From contig NZ_CP132294.1 in the NCBI RefSeq assembly GCF_030734285.1, forward strand, positions 3,162,001-3,226,000: DNA of 64,000 nucleotides. The letters run 5' to 3'. The stretch is from Natronococcus sp. AD-5 (lineage in GTDB: Archaea > Halobacteriota > Halobacteria > Halobacteriales > Natrialbaceae). The translations under genes were made by a program, and so were the position numbers. The notes under the pieces are model-generated. The model did not search any database and was not told the origin of the DNA. It worked only from the letters and a program-made list of their open reading frames with translations. Below are positions 24,825 to 34,644 of the stretch, piece after piece. Position 1 is the stretch's first letter. Each line of letters starts with the position of its first letter.

Positions 24825-27521
24825 ATGAGCGACGCCGGATACGACCACGCGGCGGTCGAACGACGCTGGCAAGAGGCGTGGGACGAGGCGGACGTCTATC
24901 GAACGCCCGACGACGTCGACGACCCGACGTACGTCCTCGGGATGTACCCGTACCCGTCGGGCAAGCTCCACATGGGCCACGTCCGGAACTACACGATCAC
25001 GGACGCGTACGCGCGCTACCGGCGGCTGCGCGGCGACGACGTCCTCCACCCGATGGGGTGGGACGCCTTCGGTCTTCCCGCCGAAAACGCGGCCAAAGAG
25101 CGCGACACCAATCCGCGCGACTGGACGTTCGACTGCATCGAGACGATGCGCGACCAGATGGAGTCGATGGGTTTCGGCTACGACTGGGACCGCGAGATCG
25201 CCACCTGCACCCCCGAATACTACCGGTGGAACCAGTGGCTGTTCGCGCGGTTCCACGAGGAGGGGCTGGTCGAGCGCCGCGACGCCGAGGTCAACTGGTG
25301 TCCTCACTGCGAGACCGTCCTGGCCGACGAGCAGGTCGAGGGCGAGGCCGAACTCTGCTGGCGCTGTGACACCCCCGTCGAGCAGCGCGAACTCGAGCAG
25401 TGGTTCCTGCGGATCACCGAGTACGCCGACGAGCTGCTCGAGGCGATCGACGACCTCGAAGGGTGGCCCAATTCCGTGCGCCAGATGCAGCGCAACTGGA
25501 TCGGTCGCCAGTACGGGGCGGAACTCGAGTTCCCGGTCGGCGAGGCCCAGGGGGGCTCGAACGGACGCGGCGAGGGGACCGAGCCGCGGGAGTACGGCTC
25601 GGTCGAGGCCTTCACGACCCGCGTCGACACCGTCTACGGGGCGACCTTCTTCGCGCTCGCGCCGGATCACTCGATCAGCGAGGAACTGGCCGAGGAGGAC
25701 GAGGAGATCCGTCACTTCATCGAGCACGAGGCGGATCCGGAGGGCGACGAGCCCAACGGCGTCTCGACGGGACTGACGGCCACGAACCCCGTCACCGGCG
25801 GCGAAATTCCGGTGTACGTCGCCGACTTCGTCCTCTCGGACGTCGGGACGGGCGCGCTGATGGCCGTCCCGGGCCACGACGAGCGCGACCACGCGTTCGC
25901 CGAGAAGCACGACCTGGACGTCGTCCCCGTCATCGCTCCCGAACCCGAGGAAGACGAGGAGCCGACCGTCCCGGACGTCGGCGAGGAGGCCTACACCGAA
26001 GACGGCGTGCTCGTGAACTCGGGAGAGTACTCCGGCCTCGACAGCGAGAGCGCCCGCGAGCGCCTGACCGAGGACGTCGAGAGCGCCGAGGAGGCGACGC
26101 AGTACCAGCTGCGCGACTGGGGGATCTCTCGCCAGCGCTACTGGGGGACGCCGATCCCGGTCGTCCACTGCGACGACTGCGGTCCCGTGGTCGTCCCGGC
26201 GGAGGACCTGCCCGTCGAACTGCCGGAGTTCATCAACACCACCGGCAACCCGCTGGACGCCGCCGAGGAGTGGAAGCGGACCGCGTGTCCGGACTGCGGC
26301 GGAGAAGCCGAGCGGGAGACCGACACGATGGACACCTTCGTCGACTCCTCGTGGTACTTCCTGCGGTACGTCTCGCCCGACCTCGAGGACGCCCCCTTCG
26401 ACCTCGAGCGAGCGAACGACTGGATGCCGGTCGACCAGTACGTCGGCGGCATCGAGCACGCCGTGATGCACCTGCTCTACTCGCGGTTCTTCACGAAGGT
26501 GCTGGCCGACAACGAGGGACTGGAACACCGCGAGCCGTTCACGAACCTGCTCGCCCAGGGGATGGTCCAACTCGAGGGCGAGAAGATGTCCAAGTCCAAG
26601 GGCAACGTCGTCTCGCCCCAACGGATCGTCGAGGAGTACGGCGCCGACACCGCCCGCCTGTTCATGATGCAGGCCGCCCAGCCCGAGCGGGACTTCGACT
26701 GGAGCGAGGAGGGCGTCCGCTCGACCTACGCCTTCCTGAACCGGCTGAAGGAGATGATCGAAGCGTTCGTCGAGGGTGAACCCGACGGCACGGACGACGC
26801 GATCGCGAGCTACGTCGACGGCGAGATCGACGCGACGATCGCCATCGCGAGCGAGAAGTACGACGACCTGACGTTCAACCGGGCGTTGCGACAGACGCAG
26901 GATCTGGTTCGAACGCTCCGTCAGTATGCAGACTACACCGATCCCCACGCCGAAACTTACGAGCGCGGGCTGTCGGCCGTCGTTCGACTGCTGGCCCCCG
27001 TCACCCCCCACCTGGCCGAGGAACTCCACGACGAACTGGGTAACGACGGGTTCGTCGTCGACGCCGACTGGCCGACCGCCGAGGTCGACCGAGACCGCGT
27101 CGAGAAGCGCCGTCGGCTCGTCGAGAACACGCGCGAAGACGTCCGCGACATCGTCGAGGTCGCCGGAATCGAGGATCCGCAGGCGATCGACGTCGTCGTC
27201 GCGCCCGACTGGAAGTACGACGCTCTCGAGATCGCCGTCGAGAGCGACGCCGACAACCTGATCGGAGAGCTCATGCAGGAGTCGCACATCCGCGAGCAGG
27301 GCGACGCCGCCGCGAACTACGGCCAGGACCTGCAGGCCGAGCGCGAGGCGCTGTCGACGACGCTGGCCCCCGACGAGGAGTACGACGCGCTCGAGTCGGC
27401 CGCCTGGTTGATCGAGCGCGAGTTCGACGCGCCGGTCCGGGTCGTCCGCGCCGACGAGGTCGACGAGCGCGTCCTCGAGAACGCCGCGCCCGGTCGACCG
27501 GCGATCGAGATCGACGACTGA
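24825..27521 (+). CDS. leuS: Leucyl-tRNA synthetase, bacterial type
   Basis: An 898-residue class I synthetase. The motif PYPSGKLHMGHVRNYT (HMGH at residues 49-52) and MGWDAFGLPAENAA are bacterial-type features rather than archaeal/eukaryotic ones. KMSKS lies near residue 587 (GEKMSKSKGNVVSP). A zinc ribbon (NWCPHCETVLADEQ with CWRC) and the CP1 editing domain with TGALMAVPGHDERD are present. The C-terminal anticodon and tail domains are complete. GTATATAA occurs only 12 bases before the ATG, too close to be the TATA box of this start; GTATAGAAAGCTATAG near 24778 may serve instead. Confidence 0.95.
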   Translation: MSDAGYDHAAVERRWQEAWDEADVYRTPDDVDDPTYVLGMYPYPSGKLHMGHVRNYTITDAYARYRRLRGDDVLHPMGWDAFGLPAENAAKERDTNPRDWTFDCIETMRDQMESMGFGYDWDREIATCTPEYYRWNQWLFARFHEEGLVERRDAEVNWCPHCETVLADEQVEGEAELCWRCDTPVEQRELEQWFLRITEYADELLEAIDDLEGWPNSVRQMQRNWIGRQYGAELEFPVGEAQGGSNGRGEGTEPREYGSVEAFTTRVDTVYGATFFALAPDHSISEELAEEDEEIRHFIEHEADPEGDEPNGVSTGLTATNPVTGGEIPVYVADFVLSDVGTGALMAVPGHDERDHAFAEKHDLDVVPVIAPEPEEDEEPTVPDVGEEAYTEDGVLVNSGEYSGLDSESARERLTEDVESAEEATQYQLRDWGISRQRYWGTPIPVVHCDDCGPVVVPAEDLPVELPEFINTTGNPLDAAEEWKRTACPDCGGEAERETDTMDTFVDSSWYFLRYVSPDLEDAPFDLERANDWMPVDQYVGGIEHAVMHLLYSRFFTKVLADNEGLEHREPFTNLLAQGMVQLEGEKMSKSKGNVVSPQRIVEEYGADTARLFMMQAAQPERDFDWSEEGVRSTYAFLNRLKEMIEAFVEGEPDGTDDAIASYVDGEIDATIAIASEKYDDLTFNRALRQTQDLVRTLRQYADYTDPHAETYERGLSAVVRLLAPVTPHLAEELHDELGNDGFVVDADWPTAEVDRDRVEKRRRLVENTREDVRDIVEVAGIEDPQAIDVVVAPDWKYDALEIAVESDADNLIGELMQESHIREQGDAAANYGQDLQAEREALSTTLAPDEEYDALESAAWLIEREFDAPVRVVRADEVDERVLENAAPGRPAIEIDD

Positions 27522-27636
27522 TCCCCGAATCGACAGCCACGACCGGAAATCGCCGTCCGCAGTATCGGTCAGGGATCCGTTTTATGCGTCTACCCGCGTA
27601 AACGTGACGTAGCGGCTTCACTCCGCGAGGACGACG

Positions 27637-28398
27637 ATGAACGCACGATCGCGTACGGATCCCCGTCGATGGCCGGTGTCGGGAGTCCCGAGCCCGAAAG
27701 CACCGCACATCGCCGCGATGACCTGGCGCGACGGGCTGTTCGTCCACTGGCCCGTCGACCCCGACGACGTTCGGCCCCGCGTCCCCGACCAGTTGACGCT
27801 CGAGACGCGAGACGGTCACGCCTGGCTCAGCGTCCTGCCGTTCGTGCTCGCGAACGCCGGCTTCCGCGGCACGCCGCCGATCGCGAGGACGGCCTTCGCC
27901 GAACTCAACGTCCGGACCTACGTCCGGCACCGGGGAGACCCCGGCCTCTTTTTCTTCAGCATCGACGTCGGGAATCCGATGATCGCCGAAACGGTCGGCC
28001 GGGCGACCCGCCTCACGGTCTATTCCGCGCGAATGAACGTCAGTAGCGACGAGCAGCGAGTCGTCTTCTCGAGCGAGCGCCGGTGGTCCGAAGCGAGCGA
28101 CCCCGCCCGATTCATCGCGAGGTACCGTCCGGACGGCGACGTCTTCACCGCCGAGCCGGACACGCTCGCGTACTGGCTCACCGAGCGACGGCGGTTCTAC
28201 GCTCCGTCGGGCAGCGGCGTCCTGGCCGGCGAGATCGCCCACGATCCGTGGCCGCTCCAGCCGGCGGACGTGACGATCCACGAGAACACGATGCTCGCGG
28301 CCAACGGGCTGCCGTCGCCGACGGACGAACCGGTCGTCCACTACTGCGACGACCTCTCGATGACGGGCTCGATCCTTCGCCGACTGCCGGACGGCTGA
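27637..28398 (+). CDS. YqjF/DUF2071 family protein
   Basis: A 253-residue protein of the COG3361/DUF2071 group. Matches to the family are MTWRDGLFVHWPVDPDDVRP near the N-terminus, HAWLSVLPFVLANAGFRGTP, and FAELNVRTYVRHRGDPGLFF. The function of the family is unproven; the fold resembles acetoacetate decarboxylase. An alternative start at 27718 (MTWRDG) would remove 27 residues. A TATA-like CGTTTTATGC lies at 27577-27586. It stands between leuS and the sugar transporter with no clear link to either. Confidence 0.8.
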   Translation: MNARSRTDPRRWPVSGVPSPKAPHIAAMTWRDGLFVHWPVDPDDVRPRVPDQLTLETRDGHAWLSVLPFVLANAGFRGTPPIARTAFAELNVRTYVRHRGDPGLFFFSIDVGNPMIAETVGRATRLTVYSARMNVSSDEQRVVFSSERRWSEASDPARFIARYRPDGDVFTAEPDTLAYWLTERRRFYAPSGSGVLAGEIAHDPWPLQPADVTIHENTMLAANGLPSPTDEPVVHYCDDLSMTGSILRRLPDG

Positions 28399-28611
28399 AC
28401 TCCGGTCAGTACCGGTCGTCGAATCGCGTTCCGTTCGTCCAAACTGGAATTGCAAAATCAGCCGGATGAAGAACTAGTGGTTGGATATCGGAAGTGTGCG
28501 ATCCACGTACATAATGATCTTCTATCTTACACCCGTATTTTTAATTATATAGTAACAAAACCGGCAGATTTGTTTACTGAGATTCGAAATAGTTCTTCAT
28601 CGCTACTCTGT

Positions 28612-30048
28612 ATGTCAACAGAAAACACAAGCCACAAAGATAGTGAACGGAACTCGTTCATCTACGTGGTCGCAGCACTGGCCGCGCTCAACGGGTTACT
28701 GTTCGGGTTCGACACGGGAGTCATCTCGGGTGCGATGTTGTACATCCGGGAGACGTTTGAACTGGCGACGATCCTCGGCTACTCGATGAGCCCCTCGTAC
28801 GTCGAGGGCGTCATCGTCAGCGGCGCGATGATCGGCGCGATCATCGGCGCGGCGTTGGGCGGCCGCCTCGCCGATCGACTCGGTCGTCGTCGGCTCATTC
28901 TGGTCGGGGCCGTCATCTTCTTCGTGGGATCGCTCATCATGGCGATCGCGCCGACCGTCGAGGTGTTGATCGTCGGACGAATCGTCGACGGAATCGGGGT
29001 CGGATTCGCCTCGGTCGTCGGTCCGCTGTACATCTCCGAGATCTCGCCGCCGAAGATACGGGGATCGCTCGTGTCGTTGAACCAACTGACGATCACGAGC
29101 GGGATCCTCATCGCCTACCTCGTGAACTACGCGTTCTCGAGCGGCGGCGAGTGGCGCTGGATGCTCGGCCTGGGGATGATCCCCGCGGCCGTCCTGTTCG
29201 CCGGAATGCTGTTCATGCCCGAGAGCCCCAGATGGCTTTACGAACAGGGCCGCGAGGCGGACGCCCGCGAGGTGCTGTCCCGAACCCGCGCGGAGAGCCA
29301 GGTCGCCGCAGAGCTACGCGAGATCAAAGAGACCATTCGGACCGAGTCCGGAACGCTCCGCGATCTGCTCCAGCCGTGGGTGCGCCCGATGCTCATCGTC
29401 GGGATCGGCCTGGCGGTGTTCCAGCAGGTCACCGGCATCAACACGGTCATGTACTACGCCCCGACGATCCTCGAGTCGACCGGCTTCGAGGACACCGCCT
29501 CGATCCTCGCGACCGTCGGCATCGGCGTCGTCAACGTCGTGATGACCGTCGTCGCGGTGCTGCTGATCGACCGCACCGGCCGACGGCCGCTGTTGCTCAC
29601 CGGGCTGGGCGGGATGACCGTCATGCTCGCCGTTCTCGGCGCCGTGTTCTACCTGCCCGGACTCTCCGGCGGACTCGGCTGGCTCGCGACCGGGAGCCTG
29701 ATGCTGTACGTCGCCTTCTTCGCGATCGGTCTCGGGCCGGTGTTCTGGCTGCTGATCGCCGAGATATATCCGATGGAGGTGCGCGGCACCGCGATGGGAA
29801 CCGTCACGGTTCTCAACTGGGCCGCGAACCTGCTCGTCTCGCTGACGTTCCTCCGACTCGTCGAGGTCTTCGGCCAGTCCGGGACGTTCTGGCTGTACGG
29901 CGCGCTGACCCTGCTCGCGCTCGTCTTCTGTTACCAGCTCGTCCCCGAGACGAAAGGGCGGTCGCTCGAGGAGATCGAGGCCGACCTGCGCGAGACGACG
30001 CTCGGAACCGGCGCCGAACGTCCCGACGCCGTCCAGAGCGACGACTAG
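28612..30048 (+). CDS. MFS sugar transporter (sugar porter family)
   Basis: A 478-residue membrane protein with twelve predicted segments. Sugar-porter signatures are clear: GLLFGFDTGVISGAML in segment 1, GGRLADRLGRRRLILVG in loop 2-3, MPESPRWLYEQGREADARE after segment 6, FQQVTGINTVMYYAPTIL in segment 7, and VPETKGRSLEEIE at the C-terminus. It most likely co-transports a monosaccharide or polyol with a cation. The frame is open upstream to 28450, but that DNA is AT-rich promoter-like sequence, so I start at 28612. Confidence 0.93.
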   Translation: MSTENTSHKDSERNSFIYVVAALAALNGLLFGFDTGVISGAMLYIRETFELATILGYSMSPSYVEGVIVSGAMIGAIIGAALGGRLADRLGRRRLILVGAVIFFVGSLIMAIAPTVEVLIVGRIVDGIGVGFASVVGPLYISEISPPKIRGSLVSLNQLTITSGILIAYLVNYAFSSGGEWRWMLGLGMIPAAVLFAGMLFMPESPRWLYEQGREADAREVLSRTRAESQVAAELREIKETIRTESGTLRDLLQPWVRPMLIVGIGLAVFQQVTGINTVMYYAPTILESTGFEDTASILATVGIGVVNVVMTVVAVLLIDRTGRRPLLLTGLGGMTVMLAVLGAVFYLPGLSGGLGWLATGSLMLYVAFFAIGLGPVFWLLIAEIYPMEVRGTAMGTVTVLNWAANLLVSLTFLRLVEVFGQSGTFWLYGALTLLALVFCYQLVPETKGRSLEEIEADLRETTLGTGAERPDAVQSDD

Positions 30049-30120
30049 TCGGTCCTCGAGGTTTCGAAAGTCCGAGTTCGAATCGCAGTTCTCGAACGAC
30101 GACGGGCCTATCGGTCGATG

Positions 30121-31113
30121 TTATCGGTCGGTGTCGATCAATCCGAAGTCGTAGCCGGAGCCGTCAGCTCGAGCGTTCTCGTAGACGACGTGCGCCGCCG
30201 CGACGTCCTGGATCGCGAGGCCGGTCGAGTCGAAGACCGTGACGCCGGTGTCTCCGGTGCGGGCGGATTTCGCGCCGACGACGAGTTCGCCGATCTCCCC
30301 GTGGATGTCGTCGTCCGAAAGCGTTCCCTCGTGGTACGGGACGTTAACCTCGCCCGAGTGGGTGCACTGCTTGTGGTCGTCGATGACGATGGTCGCCTCG
30401 AGCAGCAGGTCGTCGCTCAGTTCGTGTTTCCCCTCGGCGTCGGCGCCGATCGCGTTGACGTGCGTGCGCTCGCCGACGTCGTCGGGGCCGACGACCGGAT
30501 CTCTGACCGGCGTCACCGTCGAGAGGACGTCGCAGTGGCCGGCCTCGGAGATCGAGCCGGCGCGAACGTCGAACTCGTCGTCGTAGGCGTCGACGAATCG
30601 CTCGATGCGCTCGTCGTCCAGATCGCTCACGACGACCTCCTCGATCGGTCGCACTTCGCTGATCGCGTCGAGTTGGGTGTAGGACTGGGCGCCGGCCCCG
30701 ACGACGCCGAAGGTCGTGGCGTCTTCGACCGCGAGGTAGTCCGTGGCGACGGCCGCTGCAGCGCCGGTGCGCTTCATCGTCAGCGCCGTCCCGTCCATGA
30801 TGGCGAGCGGGAACGCCGTCTCGGGATCGGAGTAGATCATCGTCCCCAGGACGGTCGGCAGGTCGTGGTCCGCGGGATTGTCGGGGTGGACGTTGACCCA
30901 CTTGACGCCCGCCGCGTCCCACTCGCCCGCGTCGAGGTAGGCGGGCATCGACCGGAAGTCGCCGTTGTACTGCGGGAGGTCGATGTAGGACTTGGCCGGC
31001 ATCTGGGCGTCGCCGCGCTCGTAAGCGCCGAACGCGTCTTCGACCGCGCCGATGACGTCCGCCGTCCGCGCGTGCTCGTCGACGTCGTCGCTATCCAGGA
31101 GAAGCGTGTTCAT
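30121..31113 (-). CDS. Ornithine cyclodeaminase / archaeal alanine dehydrogenase family
   Basis: A 330-residue NAD(P)-dependent enzyme of the OCD/mu-crystallin family. The Rossmann glycine motif FGVVGAGAQSYTQLDAI lies in the middle. Substrate-site pieces are GVKWVNVHPDNPADHDLPTV and MDGTALTMKRTGAAAAVATD. GDHxQ-type residues appear as VIDDHKQCTHSGEV. Members act on ornithine, alanine, lysine or ketimines, so the substrate is not settled; the archaeal branch often works as alanine dehydrogenase. A minus-strand AACTAAGTACC about 28 bases upstream fits a leaderless start. Confidence 0.85.
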   Translation of the reverse strand: MNTLLLDSDDVDEHARTADVIGAVEDAFGAYERGDAQMPAKSYIDLPQYNGDFRSMPAYLDAGEWDAAGVKWVNVHPDNPADHDLPTVLGTMIYSDPETAFPLAIMDGTALTMKRTGAAAAVATDYLAVEDATTFGVVGAGAQSYTQLDAISEVRPIEEVVVSDLDDERIERFVDAYDDEFDVRAGSISEAGHCDVLSTVTPVRDPVVGPDDVGERTHVNAIGADAEGKHELSDDLLLEATIVIDDHKQCTHSGEVNVPYHEGTLSDDDIHGEIGELVVGAKSARTGDTGVTVFDSTGLAIQDVAAAHVVYENARADGSGYDFGLIDTDR

Positions 31114-31461
31114 AGTGGCGAATTTTGCGAGGGGGTACTTAGTTGAATCGGATGGCAGAACCGATCAGCGCGTTCGCGGCGTGTTCCGGGTTCGATCCGA
31201 GATGCGACGCACCCCTGACGGATAGCGACGATCCTCGAGTCCGTACGTATCGAGGAGAGACAGGCGGCTAAGAGCGTATTCAGCGTAAAGCTGCAGGAAT
31301 AAGAGATGGGCCGACTCGAGGCGGTGAACGACGGCTCGAGCGGAGCGAACTAGCCTCGCTCCCACGAAAGACGCGGGTCAGCAGCCGAACGGCCGGTGAA
31401 CCGTCCCACGAGCGTTCTATCGGCGAGCGAGCGGTTTGGAGAACCCGAGCGCTGCCGTTCG
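31114..31461. other. Intergenic region with no gene, between dehydrogenase promoter and thermosome 3' end
   Basis: About 350 bases. The right part of the promoter of the gene at 31113 is here. The rest has no frame with coding character. CGGGTTCGATCCGAG (near 31187) recalls a tRNA T-arm, but the stem does not pair and no acceptor stem or anticodon arm exists around it. Confidence 0.4.
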
Positions 31462-31480
31462 CCGAGCGCTTCGCGCTCGG
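31462..31480. repeat. Perfect 8-bp hairpin
   Basis: CCGAGCGC-TTC-GCGCTCGG is a perfect inverted repeat with a three-base loop. It lies 92 bases downstream of the thermosome stop. It may act with the hairpin at 31533 in transcript ending or 3' end protection. Confidence 0.4.
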
Positions 31481-31532
31481 GCCGACGAGCGACCGGAGGG
31501 AGCGAGGAGGCTTTTCATCGACGTTTTGCCGG

Positions 31533-31553
31533 GGGTGCGCCTTCGGCGCACCC
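31533..31553 (-). terminator. Hairpin after the thermosome gene
   Basis: GGGTGCGCC-TTC-GGCGCACCC is a perfect 9-bp stem with a three-base loop, 18 bases past the thermosome stop on the minus strand. A run of T (CCTTTTGC) lies on the minus strand just before the stem rather than after it. It may be a terminator or a 3' stabiliser. Confidence 0.5.
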
Positions 31554-31571
31554 GCAGAGCAAAAGGTCGGC

Positions 31572-33245
31572 CTACATCATGCCGCCCATACCGCCGCCCA
31601 TGCCGCCCATGCCGCCGCCCATACCACCGCCGCCCGGCGGCATCTCCTCGCCCTCGTCGTCGTCGGCGACGGCGAGGTCGCCGGCGGCGATGACGTCGTC
31701 GATGCGCAGCAGCATGACGGCGGCTTCGGTTGCAGACTCGATGGCCTGGGTCTTCACGCGCAGGGGCTCGTAGACGCCCTCGCCGGCCATGTCGATCGTG
31801 TCGCCGGTGAAGGCGTCCAGTCCGGACGCCGCGTCGCCGGCGTCGTGGTCGGCGCGCAGCTCGACCAGCGAGTCGATGGGGTCCAGCCCGGCGTTCTCGG
31901 CGAGGGTGCGCGGGATGATCTCGAGCGCGTCCGCGAAGGCCTCGACGGCCAGCTGTTCGCGGCCGCCGACCGAGTCGGCGTAGTCGCGCAGCGCCAGCGA
32001 GAGCTCGATTTCGGGTGCGCCGCCGCCGGCGACGACCTTGCCGTCCTCGAGCGTCGTGCGGACGACGCCCAGCGAGTCCTCGACGGCGCGGTCGACCTCG
32101 TCGATGACGTGCTCGGTGCCGCCGCGGAGGATCAGGGTGACGGCCTTGGCGTCCTCGACGTCCTCGACGAAGATGCGCTGGTCGCCGGCGATCTCCTTCT
32201 GGGCGACGCTGCCGGCGAAGCCGAGGTCGTCCTCGCTCAGGTCGTCGACGCTCGTGACGGGACGAGCGCCGGTCGCGCGGGCCAGCTGGGCCTGGTCGCT
32301 GGACTTGACGCGACGGACGGCGATGATGCCCTCCTGGGCGAGGTAGTGCTGGGCCATGTCGTCGATGCCGCCGTCGACGAAGACGACGTCGGCGCCGACG
32401 TCGGCGACCTGCTCGGCCATCTCGCGCAGCTGGGCCTCCTCCTGCTCGAGGAACTGCTCGAGCTGGTCGGGGTCGGTGACGTTGACCTCGGCGTCGATCT
32501 CGGTTTCCTTGATCTCGAGGTCGCCGTCGATGATCGCGACGTTGGCGTCCTCGGCGAAGTAGGGCATGTTCTCGGAGACGCGCTCCTTGTCGACGATGAC
32601 GCCCTCGACGAGTTCGGAGTTCTCGATCGAGCCGCCGATGACCTTCTCGACTTTGATGTTGTCCGTGTCGACGTCGTTGTCGTCCGCGACGGACTGGACG
32701 GCGTCGACGACGAGCCCCGCGAGCAGGTCGCGGGCGCTCTCCGCACCCTTGCCGGTCATCGCCGTGGCGGCGATCTGCTGGAGGATCTCCTCGTCGTCCT
32801 CGTCGACGTCGATCGCGACCTCCTCTAGGGCCTCCGTGGCCTCCTCGGCGGCTTCGCGGTACCCCTGAGCGAGGGTCGTCGCGTGGATGTCCTGGTCGAG
32901 GAGGTCCTCGGCCTGACTCAGGAGTTCGCCGGCGATGACGACGGCGCTGGTGGTACCGTCACCGACTTCGTCCTCCTGGGTCTCGGCGACTTCGACGATC
33001 ATGTCCGCCGCCGGGTGGTCGATTTCCATCTCCGAGAGGAGGGTGACGCCGTCGTTGGTGACGATGACGTTGCCCGACGAGTCGACGAGCATCTTGTCCA
33101 TCCCCTTCGGGCCGAGCGTGGTGCGCACCGACTCGGCGACAGCCTTTCCGGCCTGGACGTTCATCGACTGCGCGTCTTTCCCGGAGGTTCGCTGGCTGTC
33201 CTCCGAAAGTACGATAAGCGGCTGGTTGCCCATCTGTTGAGCCAT
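31572..33245 (-). CDS. Thermosome (group II chaperonin) subunit
   Basis: A 557-residue ATP-driven folding chaperone subunit. Family motifs are present: [20 protein letters not shown] near residue 45, [32 protein letters not shown] with the catalytic Asp, [20 protein letters not shown], and [17 protein letters not shown]. The C-terminus is an acidic stretch followed by a glycine-methionine tail of repeated GGM units, typical of haloarchaeal CCT proteins and facing the cavity. The minus-strand TATA CTATATAA about 30 bases upstream marks a strong leaderless promoter. Other subunit genes are not in this window. Confidence 0.95.
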   Translation of the reverse strand: MAQQMGNQPLIVLSEDSQRTSGKDAQSMNVQAGKAVAESVRTTLGPKGMDKMLVDSSGNVIVTNDGVTLLSEMEIDHPAADMIVEVAETQEDEVGDGTTSAVVIAGELLSQAEDLLDQDIHATTLAQGYREAAEEATEALEEVAIDVDEDDEEILQQIAATAMTGKGAESARDLLAGLVVDAVQSVADDNDVDTDNIKVEKVIGGSIENSELVEGVIVDKERVSENMPYFAEDANVAIIDGDLEIKETEIDAEVNVTDPDQLEQFLEQEEAQLREMAEQVADVGADVVFVDGGIDDMAQHYLAQEGIIAVRRVKSSDQAQLARATGARPVTSVDDLSEDDLGFAGSVAQKEIAGDQRIFVEDVEDAKAVTLILRGGTEHVIDEVDRAVEDSLGVVRTTLEDGKVVAGGGAPEIELSLALRDYADSVGGREQLAVEAFADALEIIPRTLAENAGLDPIDSLVELRADHDAGDAASGLDAFTGDTIDMAGEGVYEPLRVKTQAIESATEAAVMLLRIDDVIAAGDLAVADDDEGEEMPPGGGGMGGGMGGMGGGMGGMM

Positions 33246-33271
33246 AGTCAGCCGAAGGATTGATTGTTATT

Positions 33272-33280
33272 CTATATAAC
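33272..33280 (-). promoter_or_regulatory. TATA box of the thermosome gene
   Basis: GTTATATAG on the minus strand centred about 30 bases before the ATG at 33245. It is the clearest TATA element on this strand in the window and fits a highly expressed, heat-responsive gene. Confidence 0.6.
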
Positions 33281-33359
33281 TCTTTTGTTTCTCGACGCTC
33301 GAGATCGCCAGACGTGAACGGGAAGGACTGCGGCGGGAGCGACGGCGTCGACTCGTATC

Positions 33360-34628
33360 TCAGCCGGTGTGCGAGTCGGGTTCCGAACCGCGACGACGGT
33401 CGGTGTCCGCCCGGCGTCGCCCGGCGGCGAGCACCGCTGCCGCGCCGACGAGCGCCGCCGTACCGGTCGCGACGAACGTCGGCTCGTACGTGCCGAGGAC
33501 GTCGTAGCCGACCCCGGCGAGGTACGGCGACAGTAACCCGGAGACCGCGAAGGCTCCCGAGATCAGTCCGAAGACGGCGTTGATGTTGGCCCTGCCGAAC
33601 AGGTCGCTCGTCAGCGGGGCGAGCAGCGCTCCGTTGCCGCCGTAGGCGAGGCCGAACACGAGTGCGAAGGCGACGAACCCGCCCAGCGTCTCGAGCGCCG
33701 GCAGCGCGAGCGTCGCGACGCCCATCACCGCCGAGCAGCCGGCGAACACGCGAACTCGACCGAGCCGATCGGCGAGGTGTCCGATACCGATCCGTCCGAC
33801 GGCGTTCGCGCCGCCGATGACGGCGATCGCGGTCGCGCCGACCGCCCGCGATAGCCCGATGTCGGTGGCGTAGACGACGAGGTGGACGAACACGACGTAC
33901 ATCGTCGTGTAGATCGACACCCAGCCGACGAAGAGCAGGCCGAACGACGGCGAACGCGCGACCGCGAGGACGTCGCCGAACTGTTCGCGAAGCGTGGGCG
34001 ATCCGCCGTCCTCGAGCGCCGGATCGCCGGCGGCGAACTCCGCGTCGGGGACCGGTTCGGTGGTCGGTTCGTCGCGGATCAGGGCGGCCGCGACGAGCAC
34101 GAGGACGGCGACGGCGGCGGCGAGCACGAGAAACGACGACCGCCAGCCGACGCGATCGACGAGCGCGGTCGCCGCGGGTGCGACGACGAGCATGCCGATC
34201 CCGAGGCCGGCCGAGGCGACGCCGCCGGCGAGCCCCGCCCGCCGGTCGAACCACCGCGGAACCGTCGCGTACGCGACGACGTAGACGGCGCTCAGTCCGA
34301 TCCCGGTGACGACGCCGAACGCGAGCACGACGGTCGCGAACGACGTCGCCCGGCTGGTCAGCACGAGGCCGGTGCAGACGAGCGCGCCGCCCGCGAGGAG
34401 GGTGCGCCGCGTTCCGTATCGATCGACGGCGACGCCGACCGCGACGGCGCCGACGTACAGCAGGAACGTCTGGACGCCGAACGCGATCGTCGTCACGCCC
34501 CGCGAGCGGTCGAACTCGGCGAGCATCGCCTCCAGGAAGACCCCGAACGAGTACGAGAGGCCGAAGACGACGAACGTGGCCAGAAAGCACGCGACGACGA
34601 CGACCCAGCCGTAGTACGGTCGATTCAT
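33360..34628 (-). CDS. MFS transporter, monocarboxylate/oxalate-formate (OFA-like) type
   Basis: A 422-residue membrane protein with about twelve segments. The N-terminus MNRPYYGWVVVVACFLATFV followed by FGLSYSFGVFLEAML is typical of the OFA and monocarboxylate-porter branch of the MFS. Loop 2-3 carries GVAVDRYGTRRTLLAGG, and the matching second-half loop is GHLADRLGRVRVFAGC. It begins 16 bases after the stop of the short-chain fatty acid permease gene, on the same strand, so both probably move small organic acids from one operon. Confidence 0.85.
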   Translation of the reverse strand: MNRPYYGWVVVVACFLATFVVFGLSYSFGVFLEAMLAEFDRSRGVTTIAFGVQTFLLYVGAVAVGVAVDRYGTRRTLLAGGALVCTGLVLTSRATSFATVVLAFGVVTGIGLSAVYVVAYATVPRWFDRRAGLAGGVASAGLGIGMLVVAPAATALVDRVGWRSSFLVLAAAVAVLVLVAAALIRDEPTTEPVPDAEFAAGDPALEDGGSPTLREQFGDVLAVARSPSFGLLFVGWVSIYTTMYVVFVHLVVYATDIGLSRAVGATAIAVIGGANAVGRIGIGHLADRLGRVRVFAGCSAVMGVATLALPALETLGGFVAFALVFGLAYGGNGALLAPLTSDLFGRANINAVFGLISGAFAVSGLLSPYLAGVGYDVLGTYEPTFVATGTAALVGAAAVLAAGRRRADTDRRRGSEPDSHTG

Positions 34629-34644
34629 GGAGAGCGGTCGACGA

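Noticed and set aside
31165-31365. Open frame and a tRNA-like CGGGTTCGATCCGAG
   Set aside because: The frame is arginine/leucine-rich without any domain; the T-arm-like part does not form a full stem and no other tRNA arms surround it.
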